Part shown: positions 50,659 through 59,323 of the stretch, piece after piece
How positions within the stretch are numbered: the first letter of the stretch is position 1
How the letters are laid out: each line of letters begins with the position of its first letter
Source of the DNA: Streptomyces sp. NBC_00510
GTDB lineage: Bacteria > Actinomycetota > Actinomycetes > Streptomycetales > Streptomycetaceae
Assembly: GCA_036013505.1 (NCBI GenBank)
Contig: CP107851.1
Location: 4,535,501-4,599,500, forward strand
Length of the DNA: 64,000 nucleotides
Reading direction: 5' to 3'
The notes under the pieces: generated by a model
What the model was told of the DNA's origin: nothing
The model's database searches: none
What the model saw: the letters and a program-made list of their open reading frames with translations, nothing else
Program-made: the position numbers and the translations under genes

Positions 50659-51642
50659 TCAGGCCTCCGTGGCGGTGACCACGTCGCGTGGCGGGCGGCC
50701 GTCGAGGAAGTCCAGGACGTTGCGGACGGCGGCGAGCGCGATCCGGGCCACCGTGTCCCCGGTGGCGCCGCCCGCGTGCGGGGACAGGACGACGTTGGGC
50801 GCGTGGAGCAGCCGCATCCCGGCCGGCGGCGGTTCGGGGTCGAAGACGTCGAGCCCGGCACCGGCCAGGCGCCCGGCCTCCAGCGCGTCGGCGAGCGCGT
50901 CCTGGTCGACGACCGCGCCCCGCGCGGTGTTGACCAGGAAGGCGGTGGGCTTGAGCAGCGCCAGCCGTCGCGCGTCGAGCAGATGCCGGGTCGCGTCGTT
51001 CAGCGGGACGTGGACGGACACGTAGTCGGCGGTCGCCAGCAGCTCCTCCAGCGGGAGGCGGCGGGCCCCGAGCAGTTGCTCGGTCGCGGCCGGTACGGGC
51101 CCGCGCGAGGTGTAGCGGACGGTCATCCCGAAGGCGGCGGCCCGCCGGGCCACGGCCTGCCCGATCGCCCCGAGGCCGATCACGCCGAGGACCCTGCCGT
51201 CCAGCTCGGTCAGTGACCGCTGCAGGCGGGGCAGCGGCCATTCGCCGCGGGACAGCGCGTCGTGCGCGGGGACGATCCGCTTGGCGAGCGCGAGCATCAG
51301 CGCGAAGGTCTGCTCGGCGACGCTCTGCGTCTCGGCCCCGCTGGAGCCGATGGTGCACACGGGCACCCCGCGGGCGCGGGCGGCGGCGACGTCCACGTGC
51401 TCGTGGCCGTGGCCGGTGCACTGGACCAGTTCCAGGACGGACGCGCGGGCGAGGTGCCCGGCCGTCACGGGGCCCAGCGCGGTCATGATCACGTGGGCCG
51501 CGGCCAGGGCGGCCGGGTCCTCGTCGGCGGACTCGACGACGGTCACGGCGGCCCGGCCCTCGAAGAGCCCGGCCATGGCGGCACCGACGCGGCGGCCCCC
51601 GACGTGCGGCGCGATGACCGCGAGGACGTTCTTCGGCTCCAT
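50659..51642 (-). CDS. D-isomer-specific 2-hydroxyacid dehydrogenase
   Basis: 327 residues. NAD-binding GLGAIGQAVA in the middle, catalytic Arg in NTARGAVVD, Glu in DVFDPEPPP and His in LSPHAGGAT. A phosphoglycerate-dehydrogenase-like enzyme that reduces or oxidises a 2-oxo/2-hydroxy acid; substrate unknown. Good GAGG site at the ATG. It is in the same direction as the TetR gene upstream (40-bp gap) and may form an operon with it. Confidence 0.92.
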   Translation of the reverse strand: MEPKNVLAVIAPHVGGRRVGAAMAGLFEGRAAVTVVESADEDPAALAAAHVIMTALGPVTAGHLARASVLELVQCTGHGHEHVDVAAARARGVPVCTIGSSGAETQSVAEQTFALMLALAKRIVPAHDALSRGEWPLPRLQRSLTELDGRVLGVIGLGAIGQAVARRAAAFGMTVRYTSRGPVPAATEQLLGARRLPLEELLATADYVSVHVPLNDATRHLLDARRLALLKPTAFLVNTARGAVVDQDALADALEAGRLAGAGLDVFDPEPPPAGMRLLHAPNVVLSPHAGGATGDTVARIALAAVRNVLDFLDGRPPRDVVTATEA

Positions 51643-51681
51643 GCCTCGTCACTCCTTCGTTCGCGGATCCGTCCGCGGGGG

Positions 51682-52260
51682 TCAGGGCGCCGCGGCCGTC
51701 AGGTACCGCTGGACGGTGGGCGCCAGCCAGGCCACGACCTCCTCGCGCGGCATCGCCACGGCCGGCGGGAAGCGGAGCACGTACCGGCTGACGGCCATGC
51801 CGAGGATCTGCGAGGCCACGAGCACGGCGCGTTCCGTGGCGCGGCCGGGCTCCGGGTCCGGGCACACGGCGGCGGCGACCGGTGCGAGCTGCCACTGCAG
51901 GATCGACCGCATCCGCTCGGCGCCGGCCGGGTTGGTGACGCCGACGCGCAGCAGCGCGGTCAGGGTCTCGTCCTCCTCCCAGCGCTCCAGGAAGTGCGCG
52001 ACGAGGACGGCCCCGACGTCCTCGGTCGCGACCGCGGTCACGTCCGGCATGCGCAGGTCGAACTCGGAGGCGGCGGCGAAGAGCCCCTCCTTGTTGCCGT
52101 AGTAGCGCATGACCATCGAGGGGTCGATGGCGGCGTCCTTGGCGATGGCGCGGATGGTCGCGCGCTCGTAGCCGTCGGCGGCGAAGCGGTCGCGGGCCGC
52201 GGCGAGGATCGCCGCGCGGGTGGCGTCGGAACGGCGGGGGGCGGGGGACGTCGTGGTCAT
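51682..52260 (-). CDS. TetR-family transcriptional regulator
   Basis: 192 residues from the ATG at 52260. N-terminal helix-turn-helix (TRAAILAAARDRFAADGYER, IRAIAKDAAIDPSMVMRYYG) and a C-terminal ligand domain (TetR_C-like, AVLVAHFLERWEEDETLTAL). It is divergent from the flavin monooxygenase gene, and four copies of one palindrome occupy the 102 bp between them, so it most likely represses both. Confidence 0.93.
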   Translation of the reverse strand: MTTTSPAPRRSDATRAAILAAARDRFAADGYERATIRAIAKDAAIDPSMVMRYYGNKEGLFAAASEFDLRMPDVTAVATEDVGAVLVAHFLERWEEDETLTALLRVGVTNPAGAERMRSILQWQLAPVAAAVCPDPEPGRATERAVLVASQILGMAVSRYVLRFPPAVAMPREEVVAWLAPTVQRYLTAAAP

Positions 52261-52346
52261 GCCCACAACTGTAGGCCAACGGCTGTTGACATCGCCAGAG
52301 CGGCGGCGCTACGTTTGCCAACAAGCGTTGGCCTACAAGTGTTGGC
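52261..52346. promoter_or_regulatory. Four TetR operators in two overlapping pairs
   Basis: The pattern GCCNAC-N4-GTNGRC occurs at 52261-52276, 52275-52290, 52317-52332 and 52331-52346. In each pair the sites are 14 bp apart and share 2 bp. The third copy has perfect 6-bp arms; the others have one mismatch. They cover both divergent promoters between TetR and the monooxygenase. Confidence 0.72.
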
Positions 52347-52362
52347 ATCCGAGGAGACCGCC

Positions 52363-53907
52363 ATGACCACCGAGAACCGCACCGACGCCACCCGCACCGA
52401 CGCCACCCGCACCGCCACCGCCACCGGCACCGGGGAGCACCCCGCCGGGGTCCTGGTCGTGGGCGCGGGCCCCACCGGTCTGCTGCTCGCCGGGGACCTG
52501 GCCGCCGCCGGTGTCCCCGTCACCGTCCTGGAGCGGCGCGGCCCGGGGCACGGCAACCTGAGCCGGGCCTTCGGCGTCCACGCCCGCACCCTCGAACTCC
52601 TCGACGCCCGCGGCCTCGCCGACGAGCTGGTCGCCACCGGCCACCGGCTGCGCGGCCTGCGGCTCTTCCGCCGGCTGTCGCTGGACCTGACGGAGCTGCC
52701 CTCCCGCTTCCCGTACCTGCTGATCACCCCCCAGTACGAGGTCGAGCGGCTGCTGGAGCGCCGGGCCCGCGCCGCGGGCGCGCGCTTCGAGCACGGCGCC
52801 GAGGTCCTCGCGGTACGCCAGGACGACGAGGGCGTCGCACTCGACGTCCGCACCGCGGACGGCACGATCACCACCCGGCGCGCCGCGTACGCCGTCGGCA
52901 CCGACGGCCACCGCAGCGCCGTCCGGACCGCCCTGGGCCTGCCCTTCCCCGGCCGGTCCGTCATCCGGTCGATCGTGCTCGCCGACGTCCGGCTCGCCGA
53001 ACCGCCCGCGGAACTGCTGACCGTGGGCGGCACGGGCGACGCCTTCGCCTTCCTCGCGCCCTTCGGCGACGGCTGGTACCGCGTGATGTGCTGGGACCGC
53101 ACCGGCGAGCGGCCCGACGGCGACCCGGTCGGCCTCGACGAGGTCCGCGCCGTCACGCGCCGCGCCCTGGGCACCGACCACGGCATGGGCGAGGCCCGCT
53201 GGCTCTCCCGCTTCCACAGCGACGAACGCCAGGTGCCCGTCTACCGCGCCGGCCGCGTGCTGCTCGCCGGCGACGCGGCGCACGTCCACTCCCCCGCCGG
53301 CGGCCAGGGGATGAACACCGGCCTGCAGGACGCCGCCAACCTCGGCTGGAAGCTCGCCGCGGTGGTCCGCGGCCACGCGACCGACGCCCTGCTCGACACC
53401 TACCAGGCCGAACGGCATCCGGTGGGCGCGACGGTGCTGCGCAGCAGTGGCGGCATCATCCGGCTCGCCATGGCCCACAACGCCCTCCAGCGGGCCTTCC
53501 GCGACCTGGTCTCCCTGGCCGTGGGCCACCTCCCGACGCTGCGCCGCAGGGCCCTGGGCGCGATCACCGGCATCGGCATCGCCTACCCCGCCCCGCGCGG
53601 CGCCCACCCCTTGACCGGCGGGCGCGCCCCCGACCTGCCGCTGCGGGAGGGCCGGCTGTACGAGGCCCTGCGCGCCGGCCGCTTCGTGCTCGTCACCCCC
53701 GAGGGCGCGGCGGCCGGACCCGCCGACGCGCGCGCCGTCCACGTCACCCGTACGGACGGCGGCCGCACCACGCTGCTCGTCCGCCCGGACGGCTACGTCG
53801 CCTGGGCCGCCGACGGCGCCGCCGGCGGCGACCACGGCGCCGCCCTCACCGCGTGGGCCGGGGAGGCGGGACACATGTCCCGGCCGACCGCGGGCATCCG
53901 CACCTGA
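52363..53907 (+). CDS. FAD-dependent monooxygenase (PheA/TfdB type)
   Basis: 514 residues. A short N-terminal stretch of TDATRT repeats precedes the FAD-binding VVGAGPTGLLLA (G34-x-G36-x-x-G39). Further motifs are AVGTDGHRSAVR and GRVLLAGDAAHVHSPAGGQG, then a C-terminal thioredoxin-like lid (ALRAGRFVLVTPE). It hydroxylates aromatic or polyketide-like compounds with NAD(P)H and O2. GAGGAG site, good start. Controlled by the divergent TetR gene. Confidence 0.92.
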   Translation: MTTENRTDATRTDATRTATATGTGEHPAGVLVVGAGPTGLLLAGDLAAAGVPVTVLERRGPGHGNLSRAFGVHARTLELLDARGLADELVATGHRLRGLRLFRRLSLDLTELPSRFPYLLITPQYEVERLLERRARAAGARFEHGAEVLAVRQDDEGVALDVRTADGTITTRRAAYAVGTDGHRSAVRTALGLPFPGRSVIRSIVLADVRLAEPPAELLTVGGTGDAFAFLAPFGDGWYRVMCWDRTGERPDGDPVGLDEVRAVTRRALGTDHGMGEARWLSRFHSDERQVPVYRAGRVLLAGDAAHVHSPAGGQGMNTGLQDAANLGWKLAAVVRGHATDALLDTYQAERHPVGATVLRSSGGIIRLAMAHNALQRAFRDLVSLAVGHLPTLRRRALGAITGIGIAYPAPRGAHPLTGGRAPDLPLREGRLYEALRAGRFVLVTPEGAAAGPADARAVHVTRTDGGRTTLLVRPDGYVAWAADGAAGGDHGAALTAWAGEAGHMSRPTAGIRT

Positions 53908-54087
53908 CTGCCGCCGGGCACGGGACGGGAGGCTGCGGGCAAGGCAGGGAGCCGGTGTTCCTGCTGTGGTTCACCCAGCGGACCGCCCTGAGAGCGCCCG
54001 GCACCACCGCGCCTATGCTGCAAGCGTAGGCGGGCACTTGCCCCTCCCGACCTCCCGACCTCCCGACCGGCGAAAGGCAGCACGACC

Positions 54088-54852
54088 ATGAGCCCCCGTA
54101 CCGCAGTCGTGACCGGCGCGAGCAGCGGCATCGGTGCCGCCACCGCCCGCAGGCTGGCCGAAGCCGGCTACCACGTCGTGCTCACCGCCCGCCGCGCCGA
54201 CCGCCTGGAGGCGCTCGCCAAGGAGATCACCGCCGCGGGCCACTCGGCGGCCGCCGTGGCCCTCGACGTCACCGACCGCGGCGCCGTCGACGCGCTCGCC
54301 GCCTCGCTGGACCGGGTGGACGTCCTGTTCGCCAACGCCGGCGGTGCCCTCGGCGCGGACCCGGTCGCCACCGCCGACCCCGAGGAGTGGCGCACGATGT
54401 ACGAGGTCAACGTCCTCGGCGTGCTCCACACCGTCCAGGCGTTCCTGCCCGGGCTGATCGCCTCCGGCGACGGCACCGTGGTCGTGCTCTCCTCCACCGC
54501 CGCCTTCACCCCGTACGAGGGCGGCGGCGGCTACGTCGCGGCCAAGCACGGCACCCACGCCCTCGCCGGCACGCTCCGCCTGGAGCTGCTCGGTGAGCCG
54601 GTCCGCGTGATCGAGATCGCCCCCGGCATGGTGAAGAGCGAGGGCTTCGCCCTCACCCGCTTCCACGGCGACGAGGAGAAGGCCGCCGCCGTCTACGCGG
54701 GGGTGGCCGAGCCCCTCACCTCCGAGGACATCGCCGACACGGTCACCTGGGCGGTCACCCGCCCGTCCCACGTCAACGTCGACCTGCTGGTCGTCCGCCC
54801 CCGCGCCCAGGCCGCCCAGCACCGGGTGCACCGCGAGCACCGGGAGCCGTAG
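54088..54852 (+). CDS. Short-chain dehydrogenase/reductase
   Basis: 254 residues. Cofactor motif TGASSGIG (9-16), NAGG (83-86), catalytic Ser in LSSTAAF and Tyr 149/Lys 153 (YVAAK). Similar to YdfG-type NADP-dependent oxidoreductases; substrate unknown. An 8-bp unit (CTCCCGAC) is repeated three times at 54043-54067 just upstream. Followed by a bidirectional hairpin. Confidence 0.92.
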   Translation: MSPRTAVVTGASSGIGAATARRLAEAGYHVVLTARRADRLEALAKEITAAGHSAAAVALDVTDRGAVDALAASLDRVDVLFANAGGALGADPVATADPEEWRTMYEVNVLGVLHTVQAFLPGLIASGDGTVVVLSSTAAFTPYEGGGGYVAAKHGTHALAGTLRLELLGEPVRVIEIAPGMVKSEGFALTRFHGDEEKAAAVYAGVAEPLTSEDIADTVTWAVTRPSHVNVDLLVVRPRAQAAQHRVHREHREP

Positions 54853-54900
54853 CCGCCCGGCGGGCGCGTCACCGCTCCTCCCGCCGTCGCCGTACGACCG

Positions 54901-54935
54901 GCGGGTCCGGCGGCCGCGCACGGCCCCGGACCCGC
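54901..54935. terminator. Hairpin between convergent genes
   Basis: GCGGGTCCGG (54901-54910) pairs with CCGGACCCGC (54926-54935); the 15-nt loop can fold further. It lies between the SDR stop and the rtcB stop and may serve both. Confidence 0.65.
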
Positions 54936-54944
54936 CCGCCGGGC

Positions 54945-56138
54945 TCAACCCTTGACGCAGACGACCTGCTTGAGCTTCGCGACGACCTCCACGAGGTCCC
55001 GCTGCTGCTCGATCACCTTCTCGATCGGCTTGTACGCGCCCGGGATCTCGTCCACGACGCCCGAGTCCTTGCGGCACTCGACGCCCTTGGTCTGCTCCTC
55101 CAGGTCCCGCGTGGAGAACCGCTTCTTCGCCGCGTTGCGGCTCATCTTGCGGCCGGCGCCGTGCGAGGCGGAGTTGAAGGCGTCGGTGTTGCCGAGCCCG
55201 CGGACGATGTACGAACCCGTGCCCATGGAGCCCGGGATGATGCCGTGGTCGCCGCTGCCGGCCCTGATCGCGCCCTTGCGGGTGACGAGCAGGTCCATGC
55301 CGTCGTAGCGCTCCTCGGCCACGTAGTTGTGGTGGCAGGAGATGACCTCGTCGAAGGTGACCCTGGCCTTGCGGAACTCGCGCCGCAGCACCTCCTGGAA
55401 CAGGGCCATCATGATCGCGCGGTTGCGCTTCGCGTAGTCCTGAGCCCAGAACAGGTCGCGCCGGTAGGCCGCCATCTGCGGGGTGTCCGCGATGAAGACG
55501 GCCAGGTCGCGGTCGACCAGGCCCTGGTTGTGCGGCAGCTTCTGGGCCTCGCCGATGTGGTGCTCGGCGAGTTCCTTGCCGATGTTCCGCGAACCGGAGT
55601 GCAGCATCAGCCAGACCGCGCCCTCCTCGTCGAGGCAGACCTCGATGAAGTGGTTGCCGGAGCCGAGCGTGCCCATCTGCTTCGTCGCGCGCTCGTACCG
55701 GAACCTGACGGGCTCGGCCAGGTCGTCGAAGCCGTCCCAGAAACGGTCCCAGCCGGCCGCGGGCAGGCCGTACAGCCGGGCGGGGTCGACGGCCTCGTCG
55801 TGCATGCCGCGGCCGACCGGGATGGCCTGCTCGATCTTGGAGCGGAGCCGCGAGAGGTCACCGGGCAGGTCGTTCGCCGTCAGGGAGGTCCGCACCGCGC
55901 TCATGCCGCAGCCGATGTCCACGCCGACCGCGGCCGGGCAGACCGCGCCGTGCATCGCGATCACCGAGCCCACCGTGGCGCCCTTGCCGTAGTGGACGTC
56001 GGGCATGACGGCGAGTCCCTTGATCCACGGCAGCGAGGAGACGTTGCGCAGCTGCTGCATGGCGACGCCCTCGACCGCGGCCGGGTCGGTCCACATGCGG
56101 ATCGGTACCTGCACTCCGGGCACTTCCGTGTACGACAT
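54945..56138 (-). CDS. rtcB: RNA-splicing ligase RtcB
   Basis: 397 residues, the short bacterial form. Metal-binding GVDIGCGMSAV, GSGNHFIEV, HSGSRNIG, CHHNYV, and the GMP-linked His in SASHGAGRKMSR are all present. RtcB joins 2',3'-cyclic phosphate and 5'-OH RNA ends using GTP and Mn, for RNA repair. GGGGGGAAAGAG precedes the ATG. No rtcA or archease gene lies nearby. The upstream region (56160-56235) is unusually A+T-rich. Confidence 0.95.
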   Translation of the reverse strand: MSYTEVPGVQVPIRMWTDPAAVEGVAMQQLRNVSSLPWIKGLAVMPDVHYGKGATVGSVIAMHGAVCPAAVGVDIGCGMSAVRTSLTANDLPGDLSRLRSKIEQAIPVGRGMHDEAVDPARLYGLPAAGWDRFWDGFDDLAEPVRFRYERATKQMGTLGSGNHFIEVCLDEEGAVWLMLHSGSRNIGKELAEHHIGEAQKLPHNQGLVDRDLAVFIADTPQMAAYRRDLFWAQDYAKRNRAIMMALFQEVLRREFRKARVTFDEVISCHHNYVAEERYDGMDLLVTRKGAIRAGSGDHGIIPGSMGTGSYIVRGLGNTDAFNSASHGAGRKMSRNAAKKRFSTRDLEEQTKGVECRKDSGVVDEIPGAYKPIEKVIEQQRDLVEVVAKLKQVVCVKG

Positions 56139-56268
56139 CTCTTTCCCCCCTGGGTCGGACGGTGGAATCCATCAAGGCAACACAAACAACACGTCTTAAT
56201 GGAAAGCGAAATAAAGGGCGAAGTCAGCCATACAGCCCCATGATCCGGCGACGGCCGCAGCGCGTGCG

Positions 56269-56285
56269 GTAGACATTGTGTCTAC
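56269..56285. promoter_or_regulatory. 17-bp inverted repeat, probable operator
   Basis: GTAGACA-TTG-TGTCTAC has perfect 7-bp arms. It lies between rtcB (start 56138, minus) and the lipoprotein gene (start 56355, plus) and could serve either. Confidence 0.6.
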
Positions 56286-56354
56286 CCGTCGCCCACCCCC
56301 GCCAAGGGATTTACGCGGGCGCCGGACCGACCGCCGGAGGAAGGGGCCACCTCA

Positions 56355-57161
56355 GTGCAGCCAACGGGAGACCGCGTCCACCGGATCCGGGGCCTGCTGG
56401 CCGCGGCGTGCACGACGGCGCTCGCCGTCGCCGCACTGTCCGGGTGCAGCGGGTCGGGCGGCTCCGGGGACGGCGCACGCAACGGCGACACCGCGGACGG
56501 CAGGCAGTCCACCCCGGCGGCCCCACCCGGCCGCTACCGGGTGCTGCCCGAGCCGTGCGGTTCGGTCGCCGCGGACACCCTCGAGAAGTTCGTCCCGGAC
56601 GCGGACGACGACGCGGGCGAGGCGACCGTGACGTTCGACACGGACCGCAAGGTGGGCTGCAAGTGGACCGGCCGCACCGACCTCGGCAACCGCTACCTCC
56701 AGATCGACCTCGAGCGCGTCGTGTCGTACGACACATCCGTCAGCGACGAGAGCCAGGCCACGGCGGACTACGACAGCCGGGCCGCGGAGGCCCACATCCC
56801 GGCCGCCACGGCGCCGGCCGACGCCGCCGCGTCCGCGTCGGCCACCGCGGGTCGGCCCAGCTCAGAGGGCGGCAGCCCGGTGGCACCGGACGCCCCTTCG
56901 CCGTCCGTGACGGCCACCGGCGAGACCGCCCCGCGCACCCTCGACGACCTCGGCGACGGGGCCTTCCTCGACGACGTCCTCAAGAACCAGGGCCCCGGAC
57001 TCCACCGCGACATCACCGTCGTCTTCCGCATGGCGAACGTCCTGGTCACCGTCGAACTCTCGCAGTGGTCAACGGACAAATCGGTCGAACCGCCCAGCGA
57101 GGAGCTGCAGCTGGGGGCCCGCCAGGTCGCGGCGGAGCTCGCAGATCAACTCGACGAATGA
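56355..57161 (+). CDS. DUF3558-family lipoprotein
   Basis: 268 residues from a GTG. Lipoprotein signal peptide with lipobox ALSGC near residue 31. The domain has EPCGSVAADTLEKFVPDADD, a VGCKWTG motif and VLVTVELSQW, the DUF3558 pattern of a PC...KKxVP, CxW and closing strand. A Ser/Ala/Pro-rich insert of about 60 residues (150-205) interrupts it. Surface protein, function unknown. First of two adjacent paralogues, 65 bp apart. Confidence 0.85.
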   Translation: MQPTGDRVHRIRGLLAAACTTALAVAALSGCSGSGGSGDGARNGDTADGRQSTPAAPPGRYRVLPEPCGSVAADTLEKFVPDADDDAGEATVTFDTDRKVGCKWTGRTDLGNRYLQIDLERVVSYDTSVSDESQATADYDSRAAEAHIPAATAPADAAASASATAGRPSSEGGSPVAPDAPSPSVTATGETAPRTLDDLGDGAFLDDVLKNQGPGLHRDITVVFRMANVLVTVELSQWSTDKSVEPPSEELQLGARQVAAELADQLDE

Positions 57162-57226
57162 GGCGAAGCGCGTAGTCTGGCCGTTTGTGCCATGACATGA
57201 AACGCACCGAAATGAGCGAAGGATCC

Positions 57227-57928
57227 ATGCACCGATCAGCCCCGCACCTCGCCCGCCTGCTCGTCGGCGCGGCCGTGCCGGTGATGCTCGTCGCCGGCTG
57301 CTCCTCCGGCTCGGACTCGTCGAAGGACGACGCGCAGAAGGCGGCCGCATCGGCCCCCGCGTCGAAGTCCGCGTCACCGTCACCCAGCGCCGTCGCCGCC
57401 AGGTACGCCGAACTCCCCGACCCGTGCCGGGTCATCGGCGCCAAGACCGTCAAGTCCCTGGTACCGAAGGCCAAGAAGCCCGCGGGCACCCCCGCGCACT
57501 CGGCCGAGCGCGACGAGCGCGGCGGCTGCTCCTGGAACGGCCTGGACGGCTACCAGTACCGCTGGCTGGACGTCTCGCTCCAGCGCTACGACGCGGTGGC
57601 GGGCCTCGGCTCGGCCGAGGAGCAGGCGAAGGAGCGCTACGCCGAGCAGGTCGCCGAGGCCGGCAGGGCGAAGGGCGCCAAGAGCACGCCGGTCACGGTG
57701 GACGGCGTGTGGGACGCGGGCACCGCGGTCACCTCGTCGGTCAGGAAGGACAAGGAGGAGTACCGGGACGTCACGGTCGTCGCCCGCACCGGGAACGCCG
57801 TGCTGGTGCTCACCTACAACGGCGCGGGCCTCGAGGACGCGAAGACCCCGGCCGAGTCCGGCCTGAAGACCGGCGCGCTCAAGGCGGCCAAGGAGGCGGC
57901 CACCGCGGTCGCGGCGGCGAACGCGTAA
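57227..57928 (+). CDS. DUF3558-family lipoprotein
   Basis: 233 residues from the ATG at 57227 (GAAGGATCC site; earlier ATGs at 57197 and 57212 are possible). Lipobox LVAGC, Ser/Lys-rich linker, then a complete domain: LPDPCRVIGAKTVKSLVPKA, GCSWNGLDGYQYRWLDVSLQ and VLVLTYNGAGLED. It is closer to the protein at 49902 than to its neighbour. Surface protein, function unknown. Confidence 0.88.
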   Translation: MHRSAPHLARLLVGAAVPVMLVAGCSSGSDSSKDDAQKAAASAPASKSASPSPSAVAARYAELPDPCRVIGAKTVKSLVPKAKKPAGTPAHSAERDERGGCSWNGLDGYQYRWLDVSLQRYDAVAGLGSAEEQAKERYAEQVAEAGRAKGAKSTPVTVDGVWDAGTAVTSSVRKDKEEYRDVTVVARTGNAVLVLTYNGAGLEDAKTPAESGLKTGALKAAKEAATAVAAANA

Positions 57929-58032
57929 CAACTGCGGGATCCGCTGTACCGATTCACCACGTTTGGGCAACCTGCCCGTTGCCCCGTGTGGCAGGCTGGG
58001 CAGGCCAGTTTCCGAGCCTGGGAGGGTCGCGG

Positions 58033-59319
58033 GTGTCCGCGATACGCATGAACCGGACGCACCGGATCCTGATCGGTGTGGTCGTCACGGGCGCCGTCGT
58101 CATCGCCGCGATCGGCTTCGCGGGCTCGTACGCGGCCGTGCGCGAGCTGGCGCTGAGCAAGGGCTTCGGCTGGTTCGCCAACGTCTTCCCGGTCGGCATC
58201 GACGCCGGGATCGTGGTCCTGCTCGCGCTCGACCTGCTGCTGACCTGGCTGCGCATCCCGTTCCCCCTGCTGCGCCAGACGGCGTGGTTGCTGACGGCGG
58301 CGACGATCGCCTTCAACGGCGCGGCGGCCTGGCCCGACCCGCTCGGCGTCGGGATGCACGGCATCATCCCGATCCTCTTCGTCGTCTCGGTGGAGGCGGC
58401 CCGGCACGCGATCGGCCGGGTCGCCGACATCACCGCCGACAAGCACATGGAGTCGGTCCGGCTCGCGCGCTGGCTGCTGGCGCCGTTCGCGACCTTCCGC
58501 CTCTGGCGGCGCATGAAGCTGTGGGAGCTGCGCAGCTACGACGAGGTCATCCGGGTCGAGCAGGAACGTCTCGTCTACCGGGCCAGGCTGCGCGCCCGCT
58601 ATGGCCGCGCCTGGCGCCGCAAGGCCCCGGTCGAGGCCCTGATGCCGCTGAAGCTCGCCCGGTACGGGGTGCCGATGGAGCAGACCGCCGCCATCGGCCT
58701 TGCCGCGGCGGGCATCGAGCTGCCGGCCCCGGCCGTCGCCGCGCTGCCCGCCCCGGAGGCCGCACTGGCACCCGAACCGGCACCCGCGCCCGAGCAGCAG
58801 CCCGCCCCCGCCCCGGCCCCCGAACCGGTCCGGGCCGACGCGCAGGTCACGTACCGGGCCCCCGCTCCCGCGCCGGAACCGGCACCCGAGCCCTATCAGG
58901 CGCCCGAGCCGTACCAGGCACCGGAGCCGTACCAGGCGCCCGCCCCCGCGGCCGAGCAGGTCACCGCCCCGGTCGGCGCCGGAAACCGCCGCCGCGCCCT
59001 CGCCGACGGCAACGGTGTGATCCCCACGCCCCGCAGTGAGTTCGCCCCGGAGCCCGACTCGGACTACTACCCCGAGCCCGAGCCCGAACCGGAGCCAGTC
59101 ACGGACGACACCTCGCGCGAGGAGATCTACGACCGCGCCTTCCGGGCCTACCACCAGCAGTTCGGCAACTTCCCCAACGCCCGCCAGTTCGGCCTGATCC
59201 TGCAGGACCGGTACGGCATCTCCAGCCCCAACGGCGGCCCGCTCAGCGAGAGCACGCTGCGCCCCTACGTCCGCGAACTGCGCCGCCGCCTCGAACTCGA
59301 CGGCCAGTACGCGTCGTAG
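58033..59319 (+). CDS. DUF2637 (SpdB-like) membrane protein
   Basis: 428 residues from a GTG with a GGGAGGG site. Four membrane helices in the first 150 residues form the DUF2637 domain (IAAIGFAGSYAAVRELALSK, FPVGIDAGIVVLLALDLLLT). A long Ala/Pro/Glu linker (225-345) contains three EPYQAP repeats. The C-terminus (about 360-425) is a small helical domain (EEIYDRAFRAYHQQFGNFPN, STLRPYVRELRRRLEL) resembling replication or transfer DNA-binding folds. Related proteins help conjugal DNA spread on plasmids; chromosomal copies are common and uncharacterised. Confidence 0.85.
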   Translation: MSAIRMNRTHRILIGVVVTGAVVIAAIGFAGSYAAVRELALSKGFGWFANVFPVGIDAGIVVLLALDLLLTWLRIPFPLLRQTAWLLTAATIAFNGAAAWPDPLGVGMHGIIPILFVVSVEAARHAIGRVADITADKHMESVRLARWLLAPFATFRLWRRMKLWELRSYDEVIRVEQERLVYRARLRARYGRAWRRKAPVEALMPLKLARYGVPMEQTAAIGLAAAGIELPAPAVAALPAPEAALAPEPAPAPEQQPAPAPAPEPVRADAQVTYRAPAPAPEPAPEPYQAPEPYQAPEPYQAPAPAAEQVTAPVGAGNRRRALADGNGVIPTPRSEFAPEPDSDYYPEPEPEPEPVTDDTSREEIYDRAFRAYHQQFGNFPNARQFGLILQDRYGISSPNGGPLSESTLRPYVRELRRRLELDGQYAS

Positions 59320-59323
59320 CGCC

